From Marinobacterium sediminicola (GTDB lineage: Bacteria > Pseudomonadota > Gammaproteobacteria > Pseudomonadales > Balneatricaceae), in the NCBI RefSeq assembly GCF_022343685.1, contig NZ_CP092123.1:2108001-2172000 (forward strand): DNA of 64,000 bases, in the 5' to 3' direction. Positions 19,428 through 28,177 of the stretch are shown in pieces. Position numbers and translations under genes: made by a program. The notes beneath the pieces are model-generated. The model was not told the DNA's origin, made no database searches, and saw only the letters and a program-made list of their open reading frames with translations. Numbering within the stretch: position 1 is the stretch's first letter; every line of letters begins with the position of its first letter.

Positions 19428-20613
19428 ACAACTGAAAACCCTGCCCCAGGACCCGATTCTGGGACTGATGAAGCTCTTTCGTGAAGACCCACGCACCGAC
19501 AAAGTGGATCTGGGTGTCGGCGTTTACCGTGACGAAGCCGGCCAGACCCCGATCATGGCAGCGGTGCAGGCTGCCCAGCAGCGCCTGCTGGAAACCGAAA
19601 CCACCAAGGCCTATATCGGCCCGGCCGGCGCAGAGGGCTTCAACCGCCTGATGGCGCAGCTGCTGCTGGGTGCCGAGCACCCGGTGCTGAAGGATGGCCG
19701 CGTCAATGTGGTACAGACACCGGGCGGATGTGGCGCACTGCGCATGGCTGCCGAGTTCCTCAAGCTGTGCAAGCCGGATACAACCGTCTGGGTCAGCACC
19801 CCGACCTGGGCCAACCATATCCCGTTGCTGGGCGGCGCCGGTTTGACCATTCGCGAGTATCCCTATCTGGACAAGGCAACACTCAGCGTCGACTTCGATG
19901 CCATGATCTCCTGCCTGGAACAGGCCGAAGCTGGCGATGTGGTACTCCTGCACGGCTGCTGTCATAATCCGTCCGGCGCAGATCTGGACGCCGACCAATG
20001 GTCCGCTATCACGGACCTGGTTGAGCGCAAGGGACTGCTGCCGTTTATCGATATCGCTTACCAGGGCCTGGGCGAAGGACTGGAACAGGATGCGCATGGC
20101 GTTCGTCTGATGGCAGAACGCCTGCCGGAAGTCATCGTGGCTTCCTCCTGCTCCAAGAACTTCGGTCTCTACCGTGAACGAACCGGTGCCCTGATGCTGA
20201 TTGCAGCCAATGCCCAGCAGGGACAGGCCGCCACCAGCCAGCTGCTGAGTGCAATCCGGTCGCACTATTCCATGCCTCCCTCGCATGGCGCAGCGGTTGT
20301 CGAGATGATCCTCGACACCCCCGAGCTGATGCAGCAATGGCAGCACGAACTCGGCGCGATGTGTTCTCGCATCCTCGAGCTTCGTGCAGCCCTGAGCCAG
20401 TCACTGGCCCCTGCCGGTGATTTCAGCTTTATCGAGCGGCAGCGTGGGATGTTCTCCTTCCTGGGAATCTCCCCGCAACAGGTACAGATCCTGCGCGACG
20501 AGTTCGGCATCTACATGCTGGACTCCAGTCGGATCAATATTGCCGGTTTGTCCGCTGCCACCCTGCCACAGGTTGCCAACGCCTTGCAGGATGTGCTCGG
20601 ACGTACTGAGTAG
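19420..20613 (+). CDS. Aromatic amino acid aminotransferase (TyrB/PhhC type)
   Basis: 397 aa from ATG 19420 (RBS AGAGGAG, 7 bases). Class I fold-type I PLP enzyme of the aspartate/aromatic family: FEQLKTLPQDPILGLMKLFREDPRTDKVDLGVGVYRDE at the N-terminus, HGCCHNPSGADLDADQW, IDIAYQGLGEG and the Schiff-base lysine in SSCSKNFGLYRER. Converts aromatic amino acids to aryl-pyruvates with 2-oxoglutarate, feeding the coupled upstream oxidoreductase. The 8-bp gene overlap indicates translational coupling. Aspartate activity is also possible in this family. Confidence 0.93.
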   Translation: MFEQLKTLPQDPILGLMKLFREDPRTDKVDLGVGVYRDEAGQTPIMAAVQAAQQRLLETETTKAYIGPAGAEGFNRLMAQLLLGAEHPVLKDGRVNVVQTPGGCGALRMAAEFLKLCKPDTTVWVSTPTWANHIPLLGGAGLTIREYPYLDKATLSVDFDAMISCLEQAEAGDVVLLHGCCHNPSGADLDADQWSAITDLVERKGLLPFIDIAYQGLGEGLEQDAHGVRLMAERLPEVIVASSCSKNFGLYRERTGALMLIAANAQQGQAATSQLLSAIRSHYSMPPSHGAAVVEMILDTPELMQQWQHELGAMCSRILELRAALSQSLAPAGDFSFIERQRGMFSFLGISPQQVQILRDEFGIYMLDSSRINIAGLSAATLPQVANALQDVLGRTE

Positions 20614-20621
20614 CCAGAAAC

Positions 20622-20652
20622 AAGCCTCTGCCGTTCCCCGACGGTGGAGGCT
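20622..20652 (+). terminator. Terminator between aminotransferase and transporter
   Basis: Stem AAGCCTC-TGCCGT against ACGGTGGAGGCTT with TTTT. It sits 9 bp after the stop. Transporter expression may therefore need read-through or its own promoter in the remaining 50 bp. Confidence 0.7.
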
Positions 20653-20705
20653 TTTCAGTACCGGCACTGACCGATAACAATAACGATACCGGAGAACTCT
20701 TAATA

Positions 20706-22091
20706 ATGAGTCAAGCAACACCCAAAGCTCACCAGCAGGCTGGAAACCTCTGGTCTTCACGCATGGCCTTCATCCTGGCAGCCGTTGGCTCCGCTGTAGG
20801 TCTGGGCAACATCTGGAAGTTCCCCTATATCACCGGCGAAAACGGCGGCGGTGCATTCGTTCTGGTCTATCTGGCCTGTATTGCCATCGTTGGTATTCCT
20901 GTACTCATCGCCGAGGTCATGATCGGTCGCCGCGGCGGCCAAAGTCCGGTCGCCAGCATGCGCGAACTGACCACCTCTGAAGGCACCTCCAAAGGCTGGC
21001 GCCTGATTGGCTGGAACGGCATTATCGCCTCCTTCCTGGTACTTTCCTTCTACTCTGTTATTGGCGGATGGTCCCTGTCCTACGTGGGCAAGGCGGCTTC
21101 CGGCATGTTCACGGGTGCTGACGCCGACACCATCGGCGGTGCCTTTGGCGGTATGCTCGCCAGCCCGGGCGACCTGCTGCTCTGGCACAGCGTGTTCATG
21201 GCAATTGTTGTACTGATTGTCGGCCGCGGCATTCGCTCCGGCATGGAAAAAGCGATCAATACCCTGATGCCCCTGCTGTTCCTGCTGCTGTTCATCATGG
21301 TGGGGTATGCCACCACAACCGGCAAGTTCGGCGAAGCGGTCAGTTTCATGTTCTCCCCGGACTTCAGCAAGCTGACCACTGAAGGCGTCCTCACTGCTCT
21401 GGGTCATGCAGCCTTTACCCTCAGCATCGGTATCGGCGTCATGATGGCCTACGGTTCCTACCTGCCGCAGAAGGTGAACGTTGCTCGCACGGCCATGACC
21501 ATCGCGTTCATGGATACCGGCGTGGCGCTGCTGGCGGGTCTGGCGATCTTCCCGCTGGTATTTGCCAACGGCCTGGAGCCCGGCGCAGGCCCGGGGCTGA
21601 TCTTTGTTACTCTGCCACTGGCATTCGGCCAGATGGGCGGCGGCGTGGTTTTCGGCACCCTGTTCTTTGCACTGCTGCTGGTTGCGGCACTGACCTCCGC
21701 AATTTCCATGCTGGAACCCGTTGTCGAATGGCTGGAAGAACACAAGGGCGTCAGCCGTGCCAAGAGCGCATTTTTCGGCGGCCTGGCAATCTGGCTGGTC
21801 GGTATCGGCACCGTGCTGTCGTTCAACGACTGGGCCGAATTCCACCCGCTGGCTTTCATCCCCTTCTTTGAAGGCAAGACCGTATTCGATCTGCTGGACT
21901 TCCTGGTTTCCAACCTGATGATGCCGCTGGGCGGCCTGGCTATCGCGCTCTTTGCCGGGTGGGCCATGAAGCGCGAAGGTCTGGATCAGGAGATTGGTCT
22001 GCAGGGAGCGGTTTACCGAGCTTTCATGTTCGTATTGCGCTTCCTGACTCCTGCAGGTATCGCTGTGGTCTTCCTGTACAACCTGCTGTAA
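20706..22091 (+). CDS. Sodium-dependent transporter, SNF/NSS family
   Basis: 461 aa, about 11-12 membrane segments. The N-terminus has the family signature SRMAFILAAVGSAVGLGNIWKFPY and GENGGGAFVLVYL, the unwound TM1 that binds Na+ and the amino acid. Similar in length to the bacterial 11-TM NSS members (tyrosine/tryptophan transporters such as Tyt1 and TnaT). Its position after the aromatic aminotransferase suggests uptake of an aromatic amino acid; this is inference. Confidence 0.92.
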   Translation: MSQATPKAHQQAGNLWSSRMAFILAAVGSAVGLGNIWKFPYITGENGGGAFVLVYLACIAIVGIPVLIAEVMIGRRGGQSPVASMRELTTSEGTSKGWRLIGWNGIIASFLVLSFYSVIGGWSLSYVGKAASGMFTGADADTIGGAFGGMLASPGDLLLWHSVFMAIVVLIVGRGIRSGMEKAINTLMPLLFLLLFIMVGYATTTGKFGEAVSFMFSPDFSKLTTEGVLTALGHAAFTLSIGIGVMMAYGSYLPQKVNVARTAMTIAFMDTGVALLAGLAIFPLVFANGLEPGAGPGLIFVTLPLAFGQMGGGVVFGTLFFALLLVAALTSAISMLEPVVEWLEEHKGVSRAKSAFFGGLAIWLVGIGTVLSFNDWAEFHPLAFIPFFEGKTVFDLLDFLVSNLMMPLGGLAIALFAGWAMKREGLDQEIGLQGAVYRAFMFVLRFLTPAGIAVVFLYNLL

Positions 22092-22119
22092 CGACTTCAG
22101 CTTAAACGCAAAGCCCAAT

Positions 22120-22156
22120 AGCCCCCGGACGGCAACCTCCTCCGGGGGCTTTTTGT
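22120..22156 (+). terminator. Strong terminator after the SNF transporter
   Basis: AGCCCCCGGA (22120-22129) pairs with TCCGGGGGCT (22141-22150), followed by TTTTGTTGTT. Confidence 0.9.
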
Positions 22157-22362
22157 TGTTGTCACCAACGATACCTGTCACGTCGCGAGCTCCCTGAGGG
22201 CACACAACGCGCCTACTTTAACCGCCCTGACGAAGCTCATCCCGACCACCGCCACTGCCCGTTGAAGCCTGCAGCAGGCCTCATTCGACGAATGATACAA
22301 AACACACCCGCCCCCAAACCTCACCTGCTGCAAGGCCGCAGTCCCTTTCAGAACTGCGGCAA

Positions 22363-22400
22363 TAAAAAACCCGATACCGGCAGACCGGATATCGGGTTCA
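22363..22400 (-). terminator. Terminator of the BCCT transporter gene
   Basis: Minus strand: AACCCGATATCCGG, loop, CCGGTATCGGGTT followed by TTTTTATT. Confidence 0.85.
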
Positions 22401-22463
22401 ACACTCTCGCCGCCAGATCAACGCGGGAGAGTAACCAGGCAGCCCCGGGCTGCCTGAATGTAC

Positions 22464-24080
22464 TTAGCTGGATGCCTTATTTACAGCACCCTCATAGGTG
22501 CATACCTTGACGTTCTCACCCTTCACCTGGCAGCGGGCAATCGCATGCGGAGCCAAGTCTGCGCCGAAGTCCTCATACGCCCAGCGCAGCAGTGACGCGC
22601 CCATGATGAACAGGACAGGGATCATCGGCAGTGCGACCAGAATCGTAGAGGTTTGAACAGCCTTGAGTCCACCGACTGACAGCAGCCCGATACCCACCAT
22701 TGCCAGCAACAGAGTCCACAGGATACGGTTCCAGCGTGCAGGCTCCTGATAGCCGGTGATCTCTTTGGTGCAGATTGCAGCCAGCATGTAGGCTGATGAG
22801 TCCACTGTGGTCGCCAGAAAGACGAAACACAGCAGTGTGAATACCGGAATCAGCAGCTCGGTTCCCGGCAACTGCTGAAGCACCGCCACAACGGTAGCAG
22901 GAATCCCCTGGCTGCTCAGGATGCCCTGGAGATCCACACCGTTATTCACGCTCAGATCGATGGCATAACCGCCCCAGATGGCGAAGAAGGCCCAGCAGCC
23001 GATACTGCCCCAGACAACACCGTTTACGATCAGCTCCTTAATGGTACGACCACGGGAAACACGTGCCACGAACAGCCCCATCATCGGCGCATAGGCAATC
23101 CACCAGGCCCAGTAGAACATGGTCCAGCCTTCCGGGAAGCCACCCTTGTCGATCGGATCAGTCCAGAAATTGATACGGAAGAAGTTATCCATGAACAGGC
23201 CAAAGCTGTTGGACCACAGGTTGAGCAGGAAGACCGTCGAACCCGCCACCAGTACAAAGGCGAGAAGAAGAAACGCCAGTACAGCATTGATATTGGAAAG
23301 CGTCTGGATGCCCTTGTTAAGGCCGTTGTATACACTCCAGGCAATCATGGCAATCCAGGCCGCCAGGATGAACATCTGCAAACCGAACGAATCTTCCAGA
23401 CCGAACATCTCCTGAAAGAGTTCCGATACCAGTGGGACCGACAGACCCAGAGAGGTGCCCACACCACCGACGATTGAGAAGATCACCACAATATCGATGA
23501 TTTTACCCAGAGGACCATCCACAAGGTCACCGAGCACACCACGACATGCCTCACTCAGGCGCAACACATGAACCTTGCGGACATACAGGGCGTAGCCGAT
23601 CGGCAGCGCCGGCATCAGATACAGCGCCCAGGGCACCACCCCCCAGTGAAACATCGGGTACATGGCTGCCCATTCGGCCGCGGCATGTGTATTGGGCGCA
23701 ACACCCAGAGGAGGAGAAGAAAGGAAGTAAAGAGGCTCGACAAAGGCCCAGTTACAAATGGAAATACCGATACCAGCACAGAACAGCATCGCGATCCAGG
23801 AAGCCTTGTTGAATTCAGGCTTGTCTTCCGGTGCGCCCAGTTTGATTTTGCCAACCGGACCATAAGCCAACCAGCACATGAAGAAAAAACTACCGATACC
23901 GGACAGCAGGTACAACCAGCCAAACTGACCGGTGAACCAGCCCAGCAGATCTCCCACAATAGCCTTACCCGCTTCAGGGTAGATGGCCAGCGGGATGCTG
24001 GTAGCAAGAATCATCATGACGGCAGGCCAGAGGATAGCGGGGTCAATCGCCATCTTATTATTGTTGTGATTCGTACTCAT
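22464..24080 (-). CDS. BCCT-family transporter, probable carnitine/betaine uptake
   Basis: 538 aa with about 12 membrane helices. The BCCT signature region is visible in WTMFYWAWWIAYAPMMGLFVARVSRGRTIKE, with the conserved Trp residues of the substrate cage. RBS AGGT precedes ATG 24080. The C-terminal tail is short, unlike osmosensing BetP/BetT forms, which suits a catabolic transporter. Divergent from cntA across a 501-bp gap. E. coli yeaV and the Acinetobacter carnitine locus pair a BCCT transporter with cntAB in the same way, so L-carnitine is the favoured substrate; gamma-butyrobetaine, choline or glycine betaine remain possible. Confidence 0.9.
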   Translation of the reverse strand: MSTNHNNNKMAIDPAILWPAVMMILATSIPLAIYPEAGKAIVGDLLGWFTGQFGWLYLLSGIGSFFFMCWLAYGPVGKIKLGAPEDKPEFNKASWIAMLFCAGIGISICNWAFVEPLYFLSSPPLGVAPNTHAAAEWAAMYPMFHWGVVPWALYLMPALPIGYALYVRKVHVLRLSEACRGVLGDLVDGPLGKIIDIVVIFSIVGGVGTSLGLSVPLVSELFQEMFGLEDSFGLQMFILAAWIAMIAWSVYNGLNKGIQTLSNINAVLAFLLLAFVLVAGSTVFLLNLWSNSFGLFMDNFFRINFWTDPIDKGGFPEGWTMFYWAWWIAYAPMMGLFVARVSRGRTIKELIVNGVVWGSIGCWAFFAIWGGYAIDLSVNNGVDLQGILSSQGIPATVVAVLQQLPGTELLIPVFTLLCFVFLATTVDSSAYMLAAICTKEITGYQEPARWNRILWTLLLAMVGIGLLSVGGLKAVQTSTILVALPMIPVLFIMGASLLRWAYEDFGADLAPHAIARCQVKGENVKVCTYEGAVNKASS

Positions 24081-24581
24081 TCGAGATACCTATCATTTAA
24101 TTATTATTAGATCGGCAGCATCTGGCAGGGGCAGCCAGTGCTGCACAACCCTCTTTTTCAGTTCTGAGTCAGCTGTTACCGACCGGGCGGGACCCGCACC
24201 CAAACAGCCAACATCAGTGTGGCAAGCGTATTTTTCTCAACCCGAACCCGCTCTTGCGAGCAAGCCACTTATTCCTGCTTCTTACACGGGGTGCAGAAGG
24301 AAAAGGACAGCATTAGAACCGAGACAAATAAACTAGCGGTTTACAATCTAATGACTCCCAAACACCCCTGTCAATAGTGACACAACAAATAAATCAAGCC
24401 TAAAAAATTGTATTTATTGATCCAAGGCCGATGAAAGCTGAGTTTCATTGATCATTTCTTATCATGAATTGACTTTTATTAATGTTTTTTTTGGTCACCG
24501 GTAGTTGACTATCGCTGATCGCGGGGATAGCATCCGGCTATATGTTAACTGTTAGTTTACAAAACAAGAATGGAGCCTGCG
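24081..24581. promoter_or_regulatory. Divergent control region of the carnitine locus
   Basis: 501 bp, clearly more AT-rich than the flanking genes, with no supported ORF. It must hold the promoters of the BCCT gene (leftward) and the cntA operon (rightward). A sigma-70-like promoter for cntA is listed separately. Two related blocks, GCGGTTTACAATCT (about 24341) and TTAGTTTACAAAAC (about 24551), could be regulator sites, the second just past the predicted start of transcription. Confidence 0.5.
24505..24533 (+). promoter_or_regulatory. Predicted sigma-70 promoter of cntA
   Basis: TTGACT (24505-24510), 17-bp spacer, TAGCAT (24528-24533). Transcription would begin near 24541, about 40 bases before the cntA ATG. 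Prediction from consensus only. Confidence 0.45.
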
Positions 24582-25706
24582 ATGAACACAAAGCACCCTC
24601 TCTCTCTGGATGACTTCACCGACATCGATAACGCGTGGACCATCCCTGCTCAGTACTACACGTCCGAAGAGATCTTCGAGACTGAAAAAGAAAAGTTCTT
24701 TGCCAACTCATGGGTATGTGTTGCTCACGGCAGTGAAGTTGCAGAGAAGAACGCGTATATCACCCGTGAAATCATCGGTGAAAGCCTGGTAATCGTTCGT
24801 GGTCGCGATAGTGTTCTGCGCGGCTTCTATAATGTCTGCCCGCACCGTGGACACCAGCTGATGAGCGAGTCCGCAGGCAAGGCCAAAAATGTAATCACCT
24901 GCCCTTATCATGCATGGGCCTTCAAGCTCGATGGCAAACTGGCTCTCGCCACCAACTGCGAAAACGTCAACAACTTTGAATCCGACGCCCTGGGTCTGAC
25001 CTCTTTCCACGTCGTCGAGCATGCAGGTTTCATCTTCATCAACCTGTGCGAAGGCGAACCCCAGCCGATCGAAGAGCAGCTGCCGGGCCTGGCAGACAAA
25101 ATGAACGAGGCGTGCAGCGTCATCAAAGACCTCAAACTGGCCGCACGCTTCGTCAGCCACACGCCGGCAAACTGGAAGACCATCGTCGACAACTACATCG
25201 AGTGTTACCACTGCCCGACCAACCACGTCAGCTTTGCCAGCTCGGTTAACGTGGATGTGTACGAGCACCAGCTCAACGGTAACTGGACCGTCCAGATCGG
25301 AGAAGCGCGCTCTTCCGAATCTTCCTTCCAGGTCGACGAGTCGGTCACCGATCCCAAGTTCTTTGGTTTCTGGGTATGGCCGTGCACCATGTTCAACATG
25401 CCGCCGGGCGGCGATTTCATGACCGTCATTTATGAATTCCCGGTCAGTGCCAACGAGACTCTGCAGCACTACGACATCTACTTCCTCAATGAAGAGCTGA
25501 CGGAATACCAGAAGAACCTGATTGAATGGTACCGCGATGTCTTCCGCCCTGAGGACCTGCGTCTGGTTGAAAGCGTACAGCGCGGTTTGAAATCGCGCGG
25601 CTACCGTGGTCAGGGCCGCATCATGGCCGACCGTCAGCGCAGTGGCATCAGTGAGCACGGCGTTGCCCACTTCCACCATCTGATCGCCAAGAATCACCTG
25701 AGCTAA
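24582..25706 (+). CDS. cntA: Carnitine monooxygenase, oxygenase subunit CntA (YeaW)
   Basis: 374 aa from ATG 24582 (RBS GGAG; an in-frame upstream codon at 24570 is poorer). Rieske [2Fe-2S] site C86-P-H88 ... C107-P-Y-H110; catalytic-iron region NWKTIVDNYIECYHC with E207 (Glu where most Rieske oxygenases have Asp, a known CntA feature), H210 and H215. Close to E. coli YeaW almost throughout (REIIGES, KNVITCPYHAWAFKLDG, IEWYRDVFRPEDLRLVES, GQGRIMAD). Cleaves L-carnitine with O2 to trimethylamine and malic semialdehyde, using electrons from CntB. First gene of cntA-aldehyde dehydrogenase-cntB, divergent from a BCCT transporter. Gamma-butyrobetaine and betaine are side substrates of the family. 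Confidence 0.95.
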   Translation: MNTKHPLSLDDFTDIDNAWTIPAQYYTSEEIFETEKEKFFANSWVCVAHGSEVAEKNAYITREIIGESLVIVRGRDSVLRGFYNVCPHRGHQLMSESAGKAKNVITCPYHAWAFKLDGKLALATNCENVNNFESDALGLTSFHVVEHAGFIFINLCEGEPQPIEEQLPGLADKMNEACSVIKDLKLAARFVSHTPANWKTIVDNYIECYHCPTNHVSFASSVNVDVYEHQLNGNWTVQIGEARSSESSFQVDESVTDPKFFGFWVWPCTMFNMPPGGDFMTVIYEFPVSANETLQHYDIYFLNEELTEYQKNLIEWYRDVFRPEDLRLVESVQRGLKSRGYRGQGRIMADRQRSGISEHGVAHFHHLIAKNHLS

Positions 25707-25717
25707 GCCCATTTATC

Positions 25718-25737
25718 CGGGGCACTTCGGTGCCCCG
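25718..25737 (+). other. Intercistronic UUCG-capped hairpin between cntA and the dehydrogenase
   Basis: Perfect 8-bp stem CGGGGCAC/GTGCCCCG closed by a TTCG tetraloop, 11 bp past the cntA stop, with no T run. More likely an mRNA-stability or processing element than a terminator. Confidence 0.75.
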
Positions 25738-25754
25738 CCGAAAGGATGTACCCC

Positions 25755-27203
25755 ATGAACACCCTCACATCCCCTTCACTCTTCCGCCAAGCCTGCTATA
25801 TCAACGGCCAGTGGGTAGAGGCGGAAACCAACATTGATGTCACCAACCCGGCCAGCGGCGAACGTCTGGGCACCGTACCCAGCCTGAGCGTTGCACAGGT
25901 AGAGACGGCTATCGAGCAGGCCCATGCCGCCATGCCGGCCTGGGCAGCACGCACCGCTAAGGAACGCGCGCAGATTATGCGTCGCTGGTTTGATCTGATC
26001 GAAGCCAACATTGATGACCTTGGCCTCATCATGACCCTGGAGCAGGGCAAACCGCTGCACGAAGCCAAGGGCGAGATTCGTTATGCCGCTTCCTTTATCG
26101 AGTGGTTCGCCGAAGAAGGTAAGCGTATCTACGGTGAAACCATCCCGCAGACCGTCAGCACCAACCGCCTGACCACCATCAAGCAACCGGTCGGTGTCTG
26201 CAGTGCGATTACACCCTGGAACTTCCCGGCTGCAATGATTACCCGCAAGGCCGCTCCGGCACTGGCCGCCGGCTGCAGCATCATCATCAAGCCCGCTTCA
26301 GAAACACCGTTCACGGCCCTGGCCCTGGCTGAGCTGGCCGATCAGGCAGGCATTCCTGCCGGTGTCTTCAATATCGTGACCGGTGCGTCCCGTGTATTGG
26401 GCGAGCAGTTGACCCAGCATCCGATGATCAGCAAGTTTTCCTTTACCGGCTCGACTCCGGTCGGTCGCACACTGTACGAACAGTGCGCTCCTACGATCAA
26501 GAAAACCTCGCTTGAACTGGGCGGTAACGCACCGTTCATCGTGTTTGACGATGCGGATATCGACAAGGCTGTCGCCAGTGGCGTGATAGCCAAGTTCCGT
26601 AACGGCGGCCAAACCTGCGTTTGCGTCAACCGTTTCTATGTCCACAACGCCGTCTATGACGAGTTCCTGGAGAAATTCACCGCTGCCGTTGCCAAGCTGA
26701 AGGTGGGTAACGGACTGGACGCCGATACCGACATCGGCCCCATGATTACCGGCCGCGCCATCGAAGGCATGCAGGCCCTGCTTGACGACGCCCTGACCAA
26801 AGGTGCCAGGCTGATCACCCTGGGTAACGAGATCGAGGAACACGGCCAGTACTTCAACCCCAAAGTACTGACCGGCGTGGATCATTCCATGGACATCGCC
26901 AACGATGAGATCTTTGGCCCGATCGCGACACTGATCCGTTTCGAGACTGAAGAAGAAGTCCTGCACCATGCCAACAACACCATCTACGGCCTGGCCGCTT
27001 ATTTCTTCAGCAATGATGTGCGCCGTGTCTATCGTGTTGCCGAAAAACTGGAAAGCGGCATGGTCGGCATCAATACCGGAATCATATCCAACGAGGTAGC
27101 TCCATTTGGTGGCGTCAAGCAGTCAGGTCTGGGCAAGGAAGGTTCGCGTTACGGCATTGAAGACTACCTGAAGGTGAAATACCTCTGCGTCGACATCGCC
27201 TGA
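25755..27203 (+). CDS. Aldehyde dehydrogenase, probable malic/succinic semialdehyde dehydrogenase
   Basis: 482 aa from ATG 25755 (RBS AAGGA, 8 bases; the ATG at 25746 is too close to it). ALDH superfamily, GabD-like: NAD(P) region ITPWNFPAAMITRK and FTGSTPVGR, general base in ELGGNAPFIVFDDAD, catalytic Cys in GGQTCVCVNRFYV, and C-terminal PFGGVKQSGLGKEGSRYG. It lies between cntA and cntB, so its likely task is oxidation of the malic semialdehyde released by CntA to malate. The family resemblance itself is to succinate semialdehyde dehydrogenase. cntB follows after 23 bp. Confidence 0.9.
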   Translation: MNTLTSPSLFRQACYINGQWVEAETNIDVTNPASGERLGTVPSLSVAQVETAIEQAHAAMPAWAARTAKERAQIMRRWFDLIEANIDDLGLIMTLEQGKPLHEAKGEIRYAASFIEWFAEEGKRIYGETIPQTVSTNRLTTIKQPVGVCSAITPWNFPAAMITRKAAPALAAGCSIIIKPASETPFTALALAELADQAGIPAGVFNIVTGASRVLGEQLTQHPMISKFSFTGSTPVGRTLYEQCAPTIKKTSLELGGNAPFIVFDDADIDKAVASGVIAKFRNGGQTCVCVNRFYVHNAVYDEFLEKFTAAVAKLKVGNGLDADTDIGPMITGRAIEGMQALLDDALTKGARLITLGNEIEEHGQYFNPKVLTGVDHSMDIANDEIFGPIATLIRFETEEEVLHHANNTIYGLAAYFFSNDVRRVYRVAEKLESGMVGINTGIISNEVAPFGGVKQSGLGKEGSRYGIEDYLKVKYLCVDIA

Positions 27204-27226
27204 GTTACAACGAGTGAGAATGCGTC

Positions 27227-28177
27227 ATGAATCAGAACAAAATTACCGTCACAGTCAGCCGCGTCGAACAACTGACACCCAACATCAAGCAGTTCGAGTT
27301 CACCGCTCCGAATGATGATCTGGGGACGTTCACTGCGGGCAGCCACGTCAGCGTTCACATGGACGAGGTCGGTATCCGCCGGGCCTATTCGCTGACCAGT
27401 AACCCTCAACAGGCTGATCGCTACAGCATCGCCGTGCTGCTGGATGAGAACTCCCGTGGCGGTTCGGCCTATATGCATCAGCGTGTATCTGAGGGCGACA
27501 CGCTGCAGCTGTCACCGGCGGAGAATTTTTTCCCTCTGGTTCATGACGACACCAGTAAGCATGTCCTGATTGCCGGTGGTATCGGCATCACCCCCTTCCT
27601 CTCATACCTGTATGAACTGGAAGAAAAGGGACTGGACTTTGAACTGCACTACAGCTTCAGAGATGGTGCCAACGCTGCGTTTGTCGAGGAACTCCGGGAA
27701 CGCCTGGGTGACCGACTGTTCACCTACGATAACGTCAAATCAGAGCGCCTGTCTGTCGGCCCATTGATCGAGCAGCTGCCGGCCGAAAGCCACGTCTACG
27801 TGTGCGGCCCTCAGCCTCTGATTGATGACGTTATCGCCAACGGCAACCGCGTGCTGGGCGAGGCACGTACACACTTTGAGAACTTCGGCGAAGTCGCCAG
27901 CAACGGTGATGCGTTTGAGGTGCACTTCCATCGCTCAGGCTTCAGCCTTCAGGTTGGAGAAGGCGAGTCCATACTTCAGGCAATCGAGGCAGACAAGCGC
28001 GTCAGCATCGAGTGCCTGTGCCGCAACGGCGTCTGTGGCACCTGTGAAACGACCATTCTGGAAGGTGAAGCCGACCACCGCGATCACTATCTGGACGAAG
28101 ATGAGCAGGCAGCGCAGGAAACCATGATGATCTGTGTATCCCGCGCCAAGGGTAAACGCCTGGTACTGGATCTCTGA
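27227..28177 (+). CDS. cntB: Carnitine monooxygenase, reductase subunit CntB (YeaX)
   Basis: 316 aa. N-terminal FNR-like FMN domain (RRAYSLTSNPQ, about 45-56), NAD(P)H-binding domain (LIAGGIGITPFLSYL; YVCGPQPLIDDV), C-terminal plant-type [2Fe-2S] domain with CLCRNGVCGTCE and a distal Cys in MMICVSRA. This is the phthalate dioxygenase reductase arrangement of YeaX/CntB. It passes electrons from NAD(P)H to the Rieske centre of CntA. Its stop codon directly abuts that of the convergent XRE-PAS regulator, so there is no room for a terminator. Confidence 0.94.
   Translation: MNQNKITVTVSRVEQLTPNIKQFEFTAPNDDLGTFTAGSHVSVHMDEVGIRRAYSLTSNPQQADRYSIAVLLDENSRGGSAYMHQRVSEGDTLQLSPAENFFPLVHDDTSKHVLIAGGIGITPFLSYLYELEEKGLDFELHYSFRDGANAAFVEELRERLGDRLFTYDNVKSERLSVGPLIEQLPAESHVYVCGPQPLIDDVIANGNRVLGEARTHFENFGEVASNGDAFEVHFHRSGFSLQVGEGESILQAIEADKRVSIECLCRNGVCGTCETTILEGEADHRDHYLDEDEQAAQETMMICVSRAKGKRLVLDL

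Larger units (their letters stand above)
22092..22463. other. Intergenic region between convergent transporters, rich in hairpins
   Basis: 372 bp without a supported gene. It holds the plus-strand terminator (22120-22156), a hairpin CCGCAGT...ACTGCGG (about 22336-22359) without T run, the minus-strand terminator (22363-22400) and a palindrome CAGGCAGCCCCGGGCTGCCTG interrupted only at its centre (22437-22457), just past the BCCT stop. An 82-codon open frame (22262-22510) crosses two of these hairpins and the end of the BCCT gene and is not believed. Confidence 0.6.

Noticed and set aside
17292-19502. 736-codon antisense open frame within the indolepyruvate oxidoreductase gene
   Set aside because: Long antisense frames are common in GC-rich genes. 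The plus-strand protein has clear family motifs over the same span, the antisense product has none.
20757-22205. 482-codon antisense open frame opposite the SNF transporter
   Set aside because: Product is rich in Gln/His/Ala with no domain; it mirrors codon bias of the transporter gene.
22262-22510. 82-codon plus-strand open frame between the convergent transporters
   Set aside because: It runs through two hairpins, including a terminator, and into the BCCT gene; no RBS and no recognisable product.
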